From NCBI GenBank assembly GCA_945881915.1, contig CAMCVW010000029.1, positions 1 through 43,631 of the forward strand: 43,631 nucleotides of DNA, written 5' to 3'. The position numbers and the translations under genes were made by a program. The notes under the pieces are model-generated. The model was not told where the DNA came from and ran no database searches. It saw nothing but the letters and a program-made list of their open reading frames with translations. The stretch comes from Thermoflexus hugenholtzii JAD2 (GTDB taxonomy: Bacteria; Chloroflexota; Chloroflexia; Chloroflexales; Roseiflexaceae). Position 1 is the stretch's first letter, and every line of letters begins with the position of its first letter. Of this stretch, positions 17,201 through 25,023 are shown one piece after another.

Positions 17201-18199
17201 ATGAATGTTGCGATGTGGGGCAAGGCGTTGCGGACGATTCCGCGCTTGTCCAAAGAAGAATGGTTGTCGCTGGATGTCATCTCGCGCTGGCTGGTGGCGT
17301 CACGCGCTGCGGTGCTGGTGATGACCACGACTTCTGCCATGATTGCCGGTGTCTGGGCCTGGCACGACGGGATGTTCAACGGTTTTCTGTGGTTTTGTGT
17401 GTTGGTCGGATTGACGATGGCGCACGCCGCCAACAACCTCATCAACGACCTGGTCGATTACCGTTCGGGTGTCGATCACGACAACTATTTCCGTGCGCAA
17501 TACGGACCGCAACCGCTCGTCCATGGTCTGCTCGATCAAAAGGGCCTACTGGTCTACATTGCGGTGACGGGCTTGATTGCACTGATTCCTGGTGCGTACT
17601 TGGTCTATGTGCGTGGCGAATTAGCGCTCTACCTGCTGTTGATCGGGGCCGCGTTTGTGCTTTTCTATACCTGGCCGCTCAAGTACATCGGGTTGGGTGA
17701 GGTTGCAGTGTTCGCCATTTGGGGACCGTTGATGGTCGGCGGCGGCTACTTCGTCATCACCGGGCAGTGGTCGTGGGACGCGGTGCTCATCAGCCTGCCG
17801 CAGACGTTGGCAGCGACGACGGTGTTGTTTGGCAAACACATCGACAAGAGTTCTGCCGATCGTGCCAGCAAAATCTATACCCTACCCGTCATCCTCGGTT
17901 CACGGCTTGCCAAAGCGGTCGCAATCCTGATGATTGTCGCCGAGTATGCCATTGTGGTCTGGTTGATTGTGCGAGGGACGTTGTCGCCGGTGATGGGTGT
18001 GGTGATTGTGGCTGGGGCAGCAGCCTGGGCGGCCATCAAGGTATTTCGCACCGAACGGCCGGAAGCGCCGCCAGCGGATTACCCGCCTGATGTGTGGCCG
18101 CTGTGGTATGCGCCGTATGCGTTCGTACACACACGTCTGTTCGGGTTGCTCTTTTTTGCGGGACTCATCATCGATGCGCTGTGGGCACAATTCCGCTGA
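17201..18199 (+). CDS. UbiA-family prenyltransferase
   Basis: 332 aa from the ATG at 17201, preceded by AAGGAGGGG; the longer frame to 17153 has no ribosome site. About nine membrane helices. The first Asp-rich motif is N-N-L-I-N-D-L-V-D (N-D-x-x-D), the second D-K-S-S-A-D, both for Mg-prenyl diphosphate. The layout is like MenA (1,4-dihydroxy-2-naphthoate prenyltransferase), but other aromatic acceptors are possible. Paired head-to-head with the UbiB-like kinase. Confidence 0.87.
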   Translation: MNVAMWGKALRTIPRLSKEEWLSLDVISRWLVASRAAVLVMTTTSAMIAGVWAWHDGMFNGFLWFCVLVGLTMAHAANNLINDLVDYRSGVDHDNYFRAQYGPQPLVHGLLDQKGLLVYIAVTGLIALIPGAYLVYVRGELALYLLLIGAAFVLFYTWPLKYIGLGEVAVFAIWGPLMVGGGYFVITGQWSWDAVLISLPQTLAATTVLFGKHIDKSSADRASKIYTLPVILGSRLAKAVAILMIVAEYAIVVWLIVRGTLSPVMGVVIVAGAAAWAAIKVFRTERPEAPPADYPPDVWPLWYAPYAFVHTRLFGLLFFAGLIIDALWAQFR

Positions 18200-18228
18200 G
18201 GGAACGGTGGACAGCGCATCGGAGCAGG

Positions 18229-18253
18229 CCCGACGCCATGGGCGTCGGGTTTT
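18229..18253. terminator. Bidirectional terminator between UbiA and S41 genes
   Basis: CCCGACGCC (18229-18237) pairs exactly with GGCGTCGGG (18241-18249) around ATG, followed by TTTT on the plus strand. It sits between two convergent genes. Confidence 0.75.
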
Positions 18254-19492
18254 CTATTTGACCAAACGGATATATGCAGCGGTGAGTTGGGTATCTTTGC
18301 TCTCTCGGAGCTCATCGGCACTGAGGGCAGCGGCCAATTTGGGGCTCAGCGTGTCAGACAGATTGGCTAACACAATCACCTCGTCGGGTTTGATTCCCAC
18401 ACCACGGACCACTTCACCGCCGGGGGTGAGCCACTGGGTGGTGCCCAAGCGAATCTGCGCTCCGGAGTCGAGGTCGAATGGGCGCAACACCGTCGCCGTG
18501 CCATAGGTCGGTTCGCCGATTAAATATGCACGTTTGGCGTACTGCAGTGCGGCCGACAAAATCTCGGCAGCGCTGGCACTATTGCTGTTGATCAGCACCA
18601 CCATGGGCAAATCGGGCACCAATGGGGTGTCGTCGGTGGTGTATGGGGTGCGGGTCTTGTCGCGCGTCTCTTCGATCAAGACGGTGCTGTCGGTCGGCAA
18701 AAATTGCCCCGCGACGCTCATCAGCTGGTCGACATAGCCGCCCGGATTGTTGCGCAAGTCCAGGATGATCGCCGTTGCACCGCCTACTTGGGCTGCCTGC
18801 ACTGCGGTGCGCATGTCGTCGTTGGCCTGTGCCGAGAACTGGTTGAGGTGGATATGTGCCACGTTGCCGGGGAGCATACTCCAAGTCACGCTGGGGATAT
18901 CGATGCTCTGCCGCACAATCGAGATGGTCTCGGTCTGTCCGTTTTCGTGCAGAATCTCGAGCACCACGGTGGTTCCGCTCGGGCCACGGACTTTGCCTTG
19001 CAGTTCGCTGATCGTGGCGCTCTTCATATCGATGCCGTCGACCGTCATGATGCGGTCGCCCGGCAAGACGCCGGCTTTCTCGGCGGGGGCACCCTCGATG
19101 GGGGCAGCGATGATAACGTAGCCTTCACGCTCGCTCAGGTAGGCGCCGATGCCTTCGAAGGTGCCGTCCAGCGCTTCGCGCTCTTGGGCAGCGTCTTTGG
19201 GTGACATGTAGCGGCTATGCCCTTTGTCGCCGAGGCTATCGACTAACCCGGTAATTGCGCCATTGACCAGCGCATCGGAATCGGCTGCGTCAGGATCGAC
19301 ATAGTTTTCTTTGATGAGATCCCAAGCGGCATACAGTCGATTGAGCTTTTGGCAATCTTCTGCGGCCAACGGACACGACGTCGCCAAACTCGTCGCCGCA
19401 TAATACCCAATTGCCAGCATTGCCACGCTCGAAACCGCCAACAGCGGCAGCACGAACCAGAGCGGGATGCGGAATGTGAACAACGAACGCAT
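18254..19492 (-). CDS. S41 family (C-terminal processing) peptidase with unusual active site
   Basis: 412 aa from the ATG at 19492 (AAGGGG upstream). One N-terminal membrane anchor (~10-35) places the enzyme outside the cytoplasm. A PDZ domain spans ~108-195 (G-I-G-A-Y-L, then E-K-A-G-V-L-P-G-D-R-I). The S41 core follows: L-D-L-R-N-N-P-G-G (~245), then N-S-N-S-A-S307-A-A-E with the nucleophile. The general-base lysine of CtpA/Prc should lie 25 residues on, in a T-F-G-K-G motif; here the motif is T-Y-G-T332-A-T, so that Lys is Thr. The enzyme may use another base or be inactive. It converges with UbiA and diverges from ogt. Confidence 0.88.
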   Translation of the reverse strand: MRSLFTFRIPLWFVLPLLAVSSVAMLAIGYYAATSLATSCPLAAEDCQKLNRLYAAWDLIKENYVDPDAADSDALVNGAITGLVDSLGDKGHSRYMSPKDAAQEREALDGTFEGIGAYLSEREGYVIIAAPIEGAPAEKAGVLPGDRIMTVDGIDMKSATISELQGKVRGPSGTTVVLEILHENGQTETISIVRQSIDIPSVTWSMLPGNVAHIHLNQFSAQANDDMRTAVQAAQVGGATAIILDLRNNPGGYVDQLMSVAGQFLPTDSTVLIEETRDKTRTPYTTDDTPLVPDLPMVVLINSNSASAAEILSAALQYAKRAYLIGEPTYGTATVLRPFDLDSGAQIRLGTTQWLTPGGEVVRGVGIKPDEVIVLANLSDTLSPKLAAALSADELRESKDTQLTAAYIRLVK

Positions 19493-19652
19493 AGGACGAT
19501 ACCCCTTACAATTGTTCTGATGCATCGATTGTACCAAGGACTGATGAGCGATGGTTAAGTAGGGCTGCGATGCAGTGTGCACGAATTCGCACGACGCGTG
19601 GAGTGTCGCGGTGTATGATGGCAGTCATGAGATTCATCCAAAAGGATTCGCG

Positions 19653-20189
19653 ATGACCACACTCGATTTCTTGCGCATGCCCTCACCCGTGGGTGAATTG
19701 CTCATCGTCTGTTCCGATCGAGCGGTGCAATTCCTCGATTACCACGACTACGAAGCGCGCATGCACACGCTCCTCAAGGCACGCTACGGTGCCGCTGCAT
19801 ATACGCTGCGCGAGGCAGCAGATCCACTCGAAATGCGCAGTCGCATGAACGCTTACTTCGCCGGACAAATCGATGCCGTCGACGCTATCGCGGTCGAGAC
19901 CGGCGGCACACCGTTCCAACAACAAGTATGGTTGGCCCTGCGCACCATTCCCGCCGGGCAGACTGCCACCTATGGGCAACAAGCAGCCCGCATCGGTCGC
20001 CCGGCTGCAACCCGGGCCGTGGGTCGGACCAATGGCCTCAATCCGATTGCGATTATTCTGCCCTGCCACCGCGTCATCGGCGCCAATGGTCAGTTGACGG
20101 GGTACGCCGGCGGATTGCACCGCAAAGAATGGTTGCTCCAGCACGAAGGCTGGCCAAACACCCAGCAGCAAGCACGACTGGCACTCTAG
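19653..20189 (+). CDS. ogt: Methylated-DNA--protein-cysteine methyltransferase
   Basis: 178 aa from the ATG at 19653 (AAAGGA upstream). The active site P-C138-H-R-V is intact and takes the O6-alkyl group from guanine in a suicide reaction. The winged-helix core has T-A-T-Y-G-Q-Q-A and the Arg finger region R-A-V-G-R-T-N. The length fits the Ogt type without the Ada regulatory domain. It is a single gene with no evident operon partner. Confidence 0.95.
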   Translation: MTTLDFLRMPSPVGELLIVCSDRAVQFLDYHDYEARMHTLLKARYGAAAYTLREAADPLEMRSRMNAYFAGQIDAVDAIAVETGGTPFQQQVWLALRTIPAGQTATYGQQAARIGRPAATRAVGRTNGLNPIAIILPCHRVIGANGQLTGYAGGLHRKEWLLQHEGWPNTQQQARLAL

Positions 20190-20350
20190 CGGTCGATGGA
20201 GACGGTCGCCGCCACGGCGAAGTCACTGATGCCATCACACAACGCCGCTGAAATACCGGCTCTGAGAGAATACATGACACACGCATGCCACGACACCTGC
20301 TCCGATGCTCCGGTTGGCTCTTGTTGGAACCTGCAGGCTGAGGGATGCGC

Positions 20351-21154
20351 ATGAACACACTGCGCCACTGGCTCTACCTCATCCTTGCAATCCCTGTCGT
20401 CACCGTGCTGGTCGCATTTGGATTGGCACAGTCGCAGCTGATACGCCTCGTGGGCAACGGTGCATGGTCGTTGCTGCTCTGGCCAAATCTCGAATGGGTG
20501 CTGGGCGCAGCATTGCTTGCATTTGCCTACCGCCGCGATTGGCCACGCTGGACGTGGATTGCGCTGGTGCAGATGTGGGGCGAAGCAGTGGTGGCGGTGC
20601 TGGTGCTCATCGTCCTGCTCTGGACGACAGGTACGACCCTCGCGTTCGGTACATGGGACTGGTCGGCGCTGGTGTCTTTGCTGAGCATTGCGCCGGGGTT
20701 GTTTGTCTGGTGTCTCGCCGAAGAGACCGTCTTGCGCGGCGCCGCTGGTAGGCACAGCAGCGGCTATCGCCCCATAGTCCAGCCGCTGGCCTTAATGGGG
20801 GTCGCTGCGGTGGTCACGCTTCTGATGCAGCCAATCTCGTCAGGACTTTTGCTGGTGAGCGTCATTGCACTCGAAGTGTTGAGTGTGGTCGGGTTTTTGG
20901 CGGGGAATTCGCTCGTGTTGTTGGCGGCGCGCCGCTGGTTTGTGCGTCTCGTCATCGTCGCCTGTGGGATACCGGGGGTCGGCTTCGTGGTACACACCGC
21001 GCCGCTGGCGCAACTCTCGGCACTCAATCCCATCTTGGGGATGCTGGTGATGGGCAGTCTGTGCGTCTTGTGGAGTTGCATTGTCGCCATCCGTTGGGTA
21101 CGATCCGAATCAATCAGGCCGTCGCTGCAACAAAATGTACCCACCGACGTCTAG
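20351..21154 (+). CDS. Multi-pass membrane protein with CPBP-like EExxxR motif
   Basis: 267 aa from the ATG at 20351, which has GAGGG at good spacing (ATG 20345 has the site too close). Seven or so hydrophobic helices. One helix border reads L-A-E-E-T-V-L-R-G, the E-E-x-x-x-R first motif of CPBP (CAAX-type) intramembrane proteases. The second and third motifs (F-x-x-x-H, H-x-x-x-N/D) are not found downstream, so this is either a degenerate relative or a chance match. It is followed 24 bp later by a 45-codon gene. Confidence 0.65.
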   Translation: MNTLRHWLYLILAIPVVTVLVAFGLAQSQLIRLVGNGAWSLLLWPNLEWVLGAALLAFAYRRDWPRWTWIALVQMWGEAVVAVLVLIVLLWTTGTTLAFGTWDWSALVSLLSIAPGLFVWCLAEETVLRGAAGRHSSGYRPIVQPLALMGVAAVVTLLMQPISSGLLLVSVIALEVLSVVGFLAGNSLVLLAARRWFVRLVIVACGIPGVGFVVHTAPLAQLSALNPILGMLVMGSLCVLWSCIVAIRWVRSESIRPSLQQNVPTDV

Positions 21155-21178
21155 GAGATAGTTGAAAGGATATTCATC

Positions 21179-21316
21179 ATGCGAAAATTCGTCCGTCAGT
21201 CACTCATTGCGAGTGCAATCGCCCTCGGGTCGTTCGCCATCGGGTATGCATTCTTCCGCTTGACCATCGGGCAGATCAAGATGTCCGATGCCTACGAGCT
21301 CGAAGTCCCCGAGTAG
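21179..21316 (+). CDS. 45-aa single-span membrane protein
   Basis: ATG at 21179 with GAAAGGA about 9 bp upstream; stop at 21314-21316. The product has a basic start (M-R-K-F-V-R), one hydrophobic helix (~8-30) and a short acidic tail (Y-E-L-E-V-P-E). It follows the membrane-protein gene by 24 bp and is probably its operon partner. No family recognised. Confidence 0.6.
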   Translation: MRKFVRQSLIASAIALGSFAIGYAFFRLTIGQIKMSDAYELEVPE

Positions 21317-21672
21317 GTCGATCCCCCACCCCCCCAATCACCCGTGACGAGGCGCACTCGGAGCGGGTGTTTGTGTGTCTGCACTCCCACACGGGCATTC
21401 CCAGCAACATGACAAAAGCAGCGAGGCGGAGGGTGTGGCGGGGTGACTTTTGGGGGGGCGGCAGATGTCATGCAGGCGGGGTTGCAGGATCGCCTGGATC
21501 GTGTCGGTGGTGCATCTGCGTGTCGTGACTGCGCTACATCCAGGAATAGCAATTATTTCTGCGGATGTGTGTGAAAAGCAATTGGGCCAGAGTGGCATGT
21601 CCGTATCTGGGCGGGCAGGAGGTGTGTTGTGGGCGGGGCTGCAGGATAGCCAGGAGCGTGATGGTACGAACA
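21317..21672. other. G-rich intergenic region with diverged repeats
   Basis: No gene is supported. It contains long G runs and two related 29-bp blocks (21475-21503 and 21632-21660, 25 of 29 identical), each within a wider, weaker similarity. Frames on the minus strand here are Pro/His/Cys-rich and look non-coding. Confidence 0.6.
21475..21503. repeat. Diverged direct repeat, copy 1 (copy 2 at 21632-21660)
   Basis: A G-rich block GGCGGGG-T/C-TGCAGGAT... is repeated 157 bp downstream with four mismatches in 29. Flanking bases also resemble each other, which suggests an old duplication inside this spacer. Confidence 0.55.
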
Positions 21673-21710
21673 AAAACACCCACTGCGAGGGAATCTCGGG
21701 TGGGTGTTTT
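21673..21710. terminator. Terminator of the dioxygenase-desaturase-Lrp operon
   Basis: AAAACACCCAC (21673-21683) pairs exactly with GTGGGTGTTTT (21700-21710). The loop holds a second small stem (CGAG/CTCG). On the minus strand it ends in a T-run, 30 bp past the Lrp stop; it can also stop plus-strand transcripts. Confidence 0.75.
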
Positions 21711-21739
21711 GCTGTGGATGTATGGTGGAATGCGCGTAG

Positions 21740-22018
21740 TTACTCGATTCCCACGCTCCAAGCGGCCTCGAGGTCATTGGGCGAAAAGCGTCGGAAGGCC
21801 AAGACGGTGCTGGTTTTGGTAATGCCATCGATGCGCGAAATCTCGTCGGGGATGATTTCGGCCAGCTTTTCGTAGTCAGCCAAGCGCACGATGGCGATGA
21901 TATCCCATTCACCGGTGACGCTATAGACTTCGCTGACGTGGGGGAGGGCAGCGATCGCCATTGCAATCGTTTTGATGGCGTCGGGGCGTGCCTGAATCAT
22001 ACAAAACGCAGTCAACAT
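21740..22018 (-). CDS. Stand-alone Lrp/AsnC ligand-binding (RAM) domain protein
   Basis: 92 aa from the ATG at 22018 (GGAGGTCCAT upstream). The whole protein is one alpha-beta RAM/Lrp_AsnC domain: V-S-E-V-Y-S-V-T-G-E-W-D-I-I-A-I-V is the typical strand-turn-strand before the ligand site. There is no DNA-binding helix-turn-helix, so it cannot act as a classic Lrp repressor alone. Such proteins bind amino acids or related metabolites and may pair with full-length Lrp proteins. It is the last gene of the leftward operon with the desaturase and dioxygenase. Confidence 0.85.
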   Translation of the reverse strand: MLTAFCMIQARPDAIKTIAMAIAALPHVSEVYSVTGEWDIIAIVRLADYEKLAEIIPDEISRIDGITKTSTVLAFRRFSPNDLEAAWSVGIE

Positions 22019-22047
22019 ATGGACCTCCTGGGCGTGCGGCCCGGTGA

Positions 22048-23070
22048 CTATGCAGTGGCGGCGTTGGGTAGCTCGGGCACGAATTCGTAGCTGGGCTCGA
22101 CCTTTTGGCGACGCATAATGCGGATAATCACCGTCCACGTCTCGAGCAGGCCATTGGGAGTATAGGGCAATTCGTGCTTGATGGCACGGTGCAGACGCTC
22201 GAGTTTGTAGCACGGCACGCCGGCGTACATGTGGTGCTCGATGTGGTAATTCATCTGCCAGTAGAGGAACTTGAGGACCGGGTTGAGCAATATGGTTCGG
22301 GTGCACAGACGGAAGTCTTCGACGTCGTCTTGCAGGCCAACGTGCTGTGTGTTGTTGCACAAGAACAGCATTACACCACCGAAGAATGGCGCAAAGGTGA
22401 TGAGAATCGGAATCATCCACAGACCAGTAATCCAGCCAATCGCGATGATGGCGGTGTGTGACACCAACAAAATCCGTGCCCAATTGATGAGCTCATTGCG
22501 GCGCGCGGGCTTGCTGTCGGGGAAGAGTGTCTTCATCCAATCGCCTTGCATGTGCCCCAGACTGAGCAGTACCCAGTCACGGTAGCGCGTCACAAAGCCT
22601 TGGGGGTTGATAAACGAGGTCAGCAAGAAGCTCTTGAGCGTGATTTCGACCGGCAAAATCACTTCCATGTCGTCGGGCTGATGCAACGTGTATTTGTGGT
22701 GCTCTTGGTGGCTGGCCCAAAAGAAGACGTGATTGGATCCCGAGATGAAGCTAATGAACAATAGAAAGAATCGGTTGAGCCCACGCGTCTTGAAGACCGT
22801 GCTGTGACAGAGTTCGTGGAATCCGTTCAAGAGGAACGCATAGACTTCGCCGTGCAACCACAGACAGAGCAACAGGACGGGCCAGCTCCAGTTGTCGTAG
22901 GCATGCCATGACAGCGCGCCGGTAGCGGCGATGATGCCCAAGTGCCCCAGCGTCTGCACGAAGCCGGCGCCGTCTTCACGTTGGTTGAGTTCGGCCAACA
23001 GGGCGCGGTCGATGGGGACGCGATACCAATGGATTTTAGACTGTGCTACCGGTTCAACGTCAGTCGTCAT
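22048..23070 (-). CDS. Membrane fatty-acid desaturase-family enzyme
   Basis: 340 aa from the ATG at 23070 (AAGGAGCAGGT upstream); the longer open frame is the antisense of the next gene and is not coding. Three His boxes bind the di-iron centre: H85-E-L-C-H89, H121-Q-E-H-H125 and H276-I-E-H-H280, with hydrophobic pairs between them. The spacing fits the fatty acid desaturase/hydroxylase superfamily. Some relatives hydroxylate or ketolate carotenoids, so a link to a rhodopsin antenna pigment is possible but not shown. The gene lies 11 bp downstream of the dioxygenase gene. Confidence 0.85.
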   Translation of the reverse strand: MTTDVEPVAQSKIHWYRVPIDRALLAELNQREDGAGFVQTLGHLGIIAATGALSWHAYDNWSWPVLLLCLWLHGEVYAFLLNGFHELCHSTVFKTRGLNRFFLLFISFISGSNHVFFWASHQEHHKYTLHQPDDMEVILPVEITLKSFLLTSFINPQGFVTRYRDWVLLSLGHMQGDWMKTLFPDSKPARRNELINWARILLVSHTAIIAIGWITGLWMIPILITFAPFFGGVMLFLCNNTQHVGLQDDVEDFRLCTRTILLNPVLKFLYWQMNYHIEHHMYAGVPCYKLERLHRAIKHELPYTPNGLLETWTVIIRIMRRQKVEPSYEFVPELPNAATA

Positions 23071-23081
23071 TGACCTGCTCC

Positions 23082-23957
23082 TTAGGCGATGAGTGGCGGA
23101 TCTTCGGCGAGTATTTTGGCTTTGGGGGCGCGCATTTCGAGCACTTGCTGACCATCTTGCTCGACCCAGACGCCACAGGCGCCACCGGATTTGCTGACGC
23201 CCAGGTCGACCTCGGTGCCGTCCATGCGCAGGACGGGGTGGTAGTACTTGGCGACTTTTTCGGCTTCGCCGACGATGTAGTGGCCAATCATGGAGCGCCG
23301 GAAGCGGTTGGTGGTGGTGTTGGGGTATGAGCCGTGGATCATCTGCCCATTGAAGAAGAAGACGTCGCCGGCCTTCATGTGGACAGGGATGCTGGTCATG
23401 CCTTCTGGCAATGGGACGGTCACATCGGTGAAGCTCTGCGTGGTGTCGGCGGGGACGGTGCACAACAACGGCAACTCGTGGCTGCCAGGGACGACCTGCA
23501 TACAGCCGTTGGCTTCGTCGCAGTCGTCGAGTGCCAACCAGGCTGCCATGCAGGTGCCCGGTTGGACGCGCAGGTAGTACTGGTCTTGGTGCAGCGCTTG
23601 GCCGCGTGCACCGGGTGGCTTGAAGTACAGCATGGTCTGTACCGCGTAGGGCGACGAGCCGAGCAGTGCGGTCAAAGCGGTGTCGAGGCGTTCGTCGATC
23701 ATCCATTTGAGGGCGCGTTCGTCCCAGCGGTGCATGTGAATCATGCGTGGGTATTGCTGTAATGGGTCGGGAGTGTTGTTATCATCGCCTGCAATGGGGA
23801 CACCGGCGAAGTCGCCGGGCAGAGACTCTGCCTTGCGCATCTCCATGAAGTGCTCGACGTAGGCTGCGACTTCGTCGGACGAAAAAAGACCACGCACGAT
23901 GGTGTAGCCATCACGGTGATACTGTGCCACGTTGGCAGTCAAATCCAATTGTTTCAT
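23082..23957 (-). CDS. Phytanoyl-CoA dioxygenase-family oxygenase
   Basis: 291 aa; ATG with AAAGGAG upstream. Fe(II)/2-oxoglutarate fold: the H123-Q-D125 iron pair in A-L-H-Q-D-Q, distal His208 in M-I-H-G-S, and Arg in the following N-R-F-R-R-S segment for 2-oxoglutarate. PhyH-family enzymes hydroxylate many substrates (lipids, amino acids, natural products). Its operon with a desaturase and an Lrp-type sensor suggests oxidation of a lipid or amino-acid-derived compound (inferred). Confidence 0.87.
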   Translation of the reverse strand: MKQLDLTANVAQYHRDGYTIVRGLFSSDEVAAYVEHFMEMRKAESLPGDFAGVPIAGDDNNTPDPLQQYPRMIHMHRWDERALKWMIDERLDTALTALLGSSPYAVQTMLYFKPPGARGQALHQDQYYLRVQPGTCMAAWLALDDCDEANGCMQVVPGSHELPLLCTVPADTTQSFTDVTVPLPEGMTSIPVHMKAGDVFFFNGQMIHGSYPNTTTNRFRRSMIGHYIVGEAEKVAKYYHPVLRMDGTEVDLGVSKSGGACGVWVEQDGQQVLEMRAPKAKILAEDPPLIA

Positions 23958-24045
23958 GCCGGGCTCCTTTGCGCGGGTTCGGGTTTGGGTGTACGTATTT
24001 TAGCATGCAAAAATATGTACAAGACGGTGGAGGGGAGCGTGTGCC

Positions 24046-24083
24046 TTTTGAGCGGGGCTTATTGCAATAAGCCCCGCTCAAAA
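24046..24083. terminator. Perfect 38-bp palindrome, likely bidirectional terminator
   Basis: TTTTGAGCGGGGCTTATTG is followed directly by its exact reverse complement, giving 19-bp arms with no spacer. Run-off T tracts occur on both sides, as expected of a two-way terminator. It shields the dioxygenase promoter from the repeat region. Confidence 0.7.
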
Positions 24084-24134
24084 AAGATGCAGTGCCTGTA
24101 CGCCCCGCGACACAGCACCGATCTGGGTTCCTGC

Positions 24135-24239
24135 CATTCCATGGTCATACAGAAGCTGATGATGCTGCGGAAAACTTCCGTAATGGCATTGACGCACCGC
24201 GTCAGTGCCAATGGAATCGTGTGCAAGATGCAGAATCAC
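24135..24239. repeat. Repeat family A, copy 1 (~105 bp)
   Basis: Near-identical to 24489-24592. Within it, CGGAA-AAC-TTCCG (24168-24180) and TGACGC-ACC-GCGTCA (24190-24204) form perfect hairpins; the second is extended by GGCA/TGCC. ATTCCAT near the start pairs with ATGGAAT near the end, so the unit could fold as a closed multi-arm structure. Confidence 0.8.
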
Positions 24240-24389
24240 TGTGTGGATGGGGTGCAGTTCATCTGAGATGCAGTCATGTGAGCACCTTGTAGTTGTTGGC
24301 ATGCTGCAACGTTGGGCGGGCAGGGGCGAGGTACACCTCGCCCGCAGAAAAACCACGAGGCATGCCATGACGGTGGGGGGAGCGTGTGC
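24230..24389. repeat. Repeat family B, copy 1 (160 bp)
   Basis: Near-identical to 24718-24877. Contains the hairpin GGGCGAGGT-AC-ACCTCGCCC (24324-24343) and the motif GGCATGCCATGACGG, which also occurs near 24467 and, with one change, near 24682. Copy 1 overlaps the end of repeat A copy 1. Confidence 0.85.
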
Positions 24390-24401
24390 AGGATGGAGTG
24401 C

Positions 24402-24451
24402 CTGTACGCCCCGTGACACAACAACTGAAACCTGAAAACTACGCACTGATA
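24402..24451. repeat. Repeat family C, copy 1 (copy 2 at 24890-24939)
   Basis: Fifty bases starting CTGTACGCCCCG and ending CACTGATA are repeated at 24890-24939 with a few differences. The first 19 bases also occur at 24096-24114. In both full copies C lies downstream of B, so B and C may be one composite unit. Confidence 0.75.
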
Positions 24452-24488
24452 CCTGTATCGAGTCGGCATGCCATGACGGTGTCCCCGT

Positions 24489-24592
24489 CATTCCATGGTC
24501 ATACAATAGCTTATGATGCTGCGGAAAACTTCCGTCATGGCATTGACGCACCGCGTCAGTGCCAATGGAATCGTCTGCAAGATGGAGAATCA
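24489..24592. repeat. Repeat family A, copy 2
   Basis: Matches copy 1 at nearly all positions, with both internal hairpins kept exactly. Differences are scattered single bases. Confidence 0.8.
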
Positions 24593-24717
24593 AAGCGTAT
24601 CTGAGATGCAGCGATGTAAGCATCTTATACACGATGGCATGCCGACGACGAACAATTGCGATACGACAACGCCGACAGTCTGCATGCCATGACGGCAGGG
24701 GGGAGCGTGTGCCGCAT

Positions 24718-24877
24718 GCAGAATCACTGTGTGGATGGGGTGCAGTTCATCTGAGATGTGGTCATGTGAGCATCTTGTACTTGTTGGCATGCCACAACGT
24801 TGGGCGGGCAGGGGCGAGGTACACCTCGCCCGCAGAAAAACCACGAGGCATGCCATGACGGTGGGGGGAGCGTGTGC
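24718..24877. repeat. Repeat family B, copy 2
   Basis: Same 160-bp length as copy 1 with only a few single-base differences, the hairpin included. Confidence 0.85.
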
Positions 24878-25023
24878 CGCATGCAATAACTGTACGCCCC
24901 GCGACACAACAACTGAAACCTGAAAACTACTCACTGATAACTACTAACTACAATCCTGCATCCACCAAGATGCCATAATACGTATGTACAGAGAGAAGAT
25001 TTTTGAAAAGCAGAACACACGCA

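Larger units (their letters stand above)
23958..25023. other. 1-kb gene-free region of structured repeats
   Basis: No protein-coding gene is supported on either strand. The DNA is a mosaic of three repeat families (A, B, C), each at least twice, with internal stem-loops, plus a 38-bp palindrome at the left edge. The frames here exist only because the repeats lack stops. Confidence 0.75.

Noticed and set aside
23071-23706. N-terminal extension of the desaturase frame
   Set aside because: It is the antisense of the dioxygenase gene and Arg/His-rich; the start at 23070 has a strong ribosome site.
24092-24923. Several frames in both strands of the repeat region
   Set aside because: They follow repeat units and exist in several frames at once; no ribosome sites and no protein-like pattern.
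24135-24939. CRISPR array
   Set aside because: Repeats are 50-160 bp, few and irregular, with no unique spacers of equal length and no cas genes.
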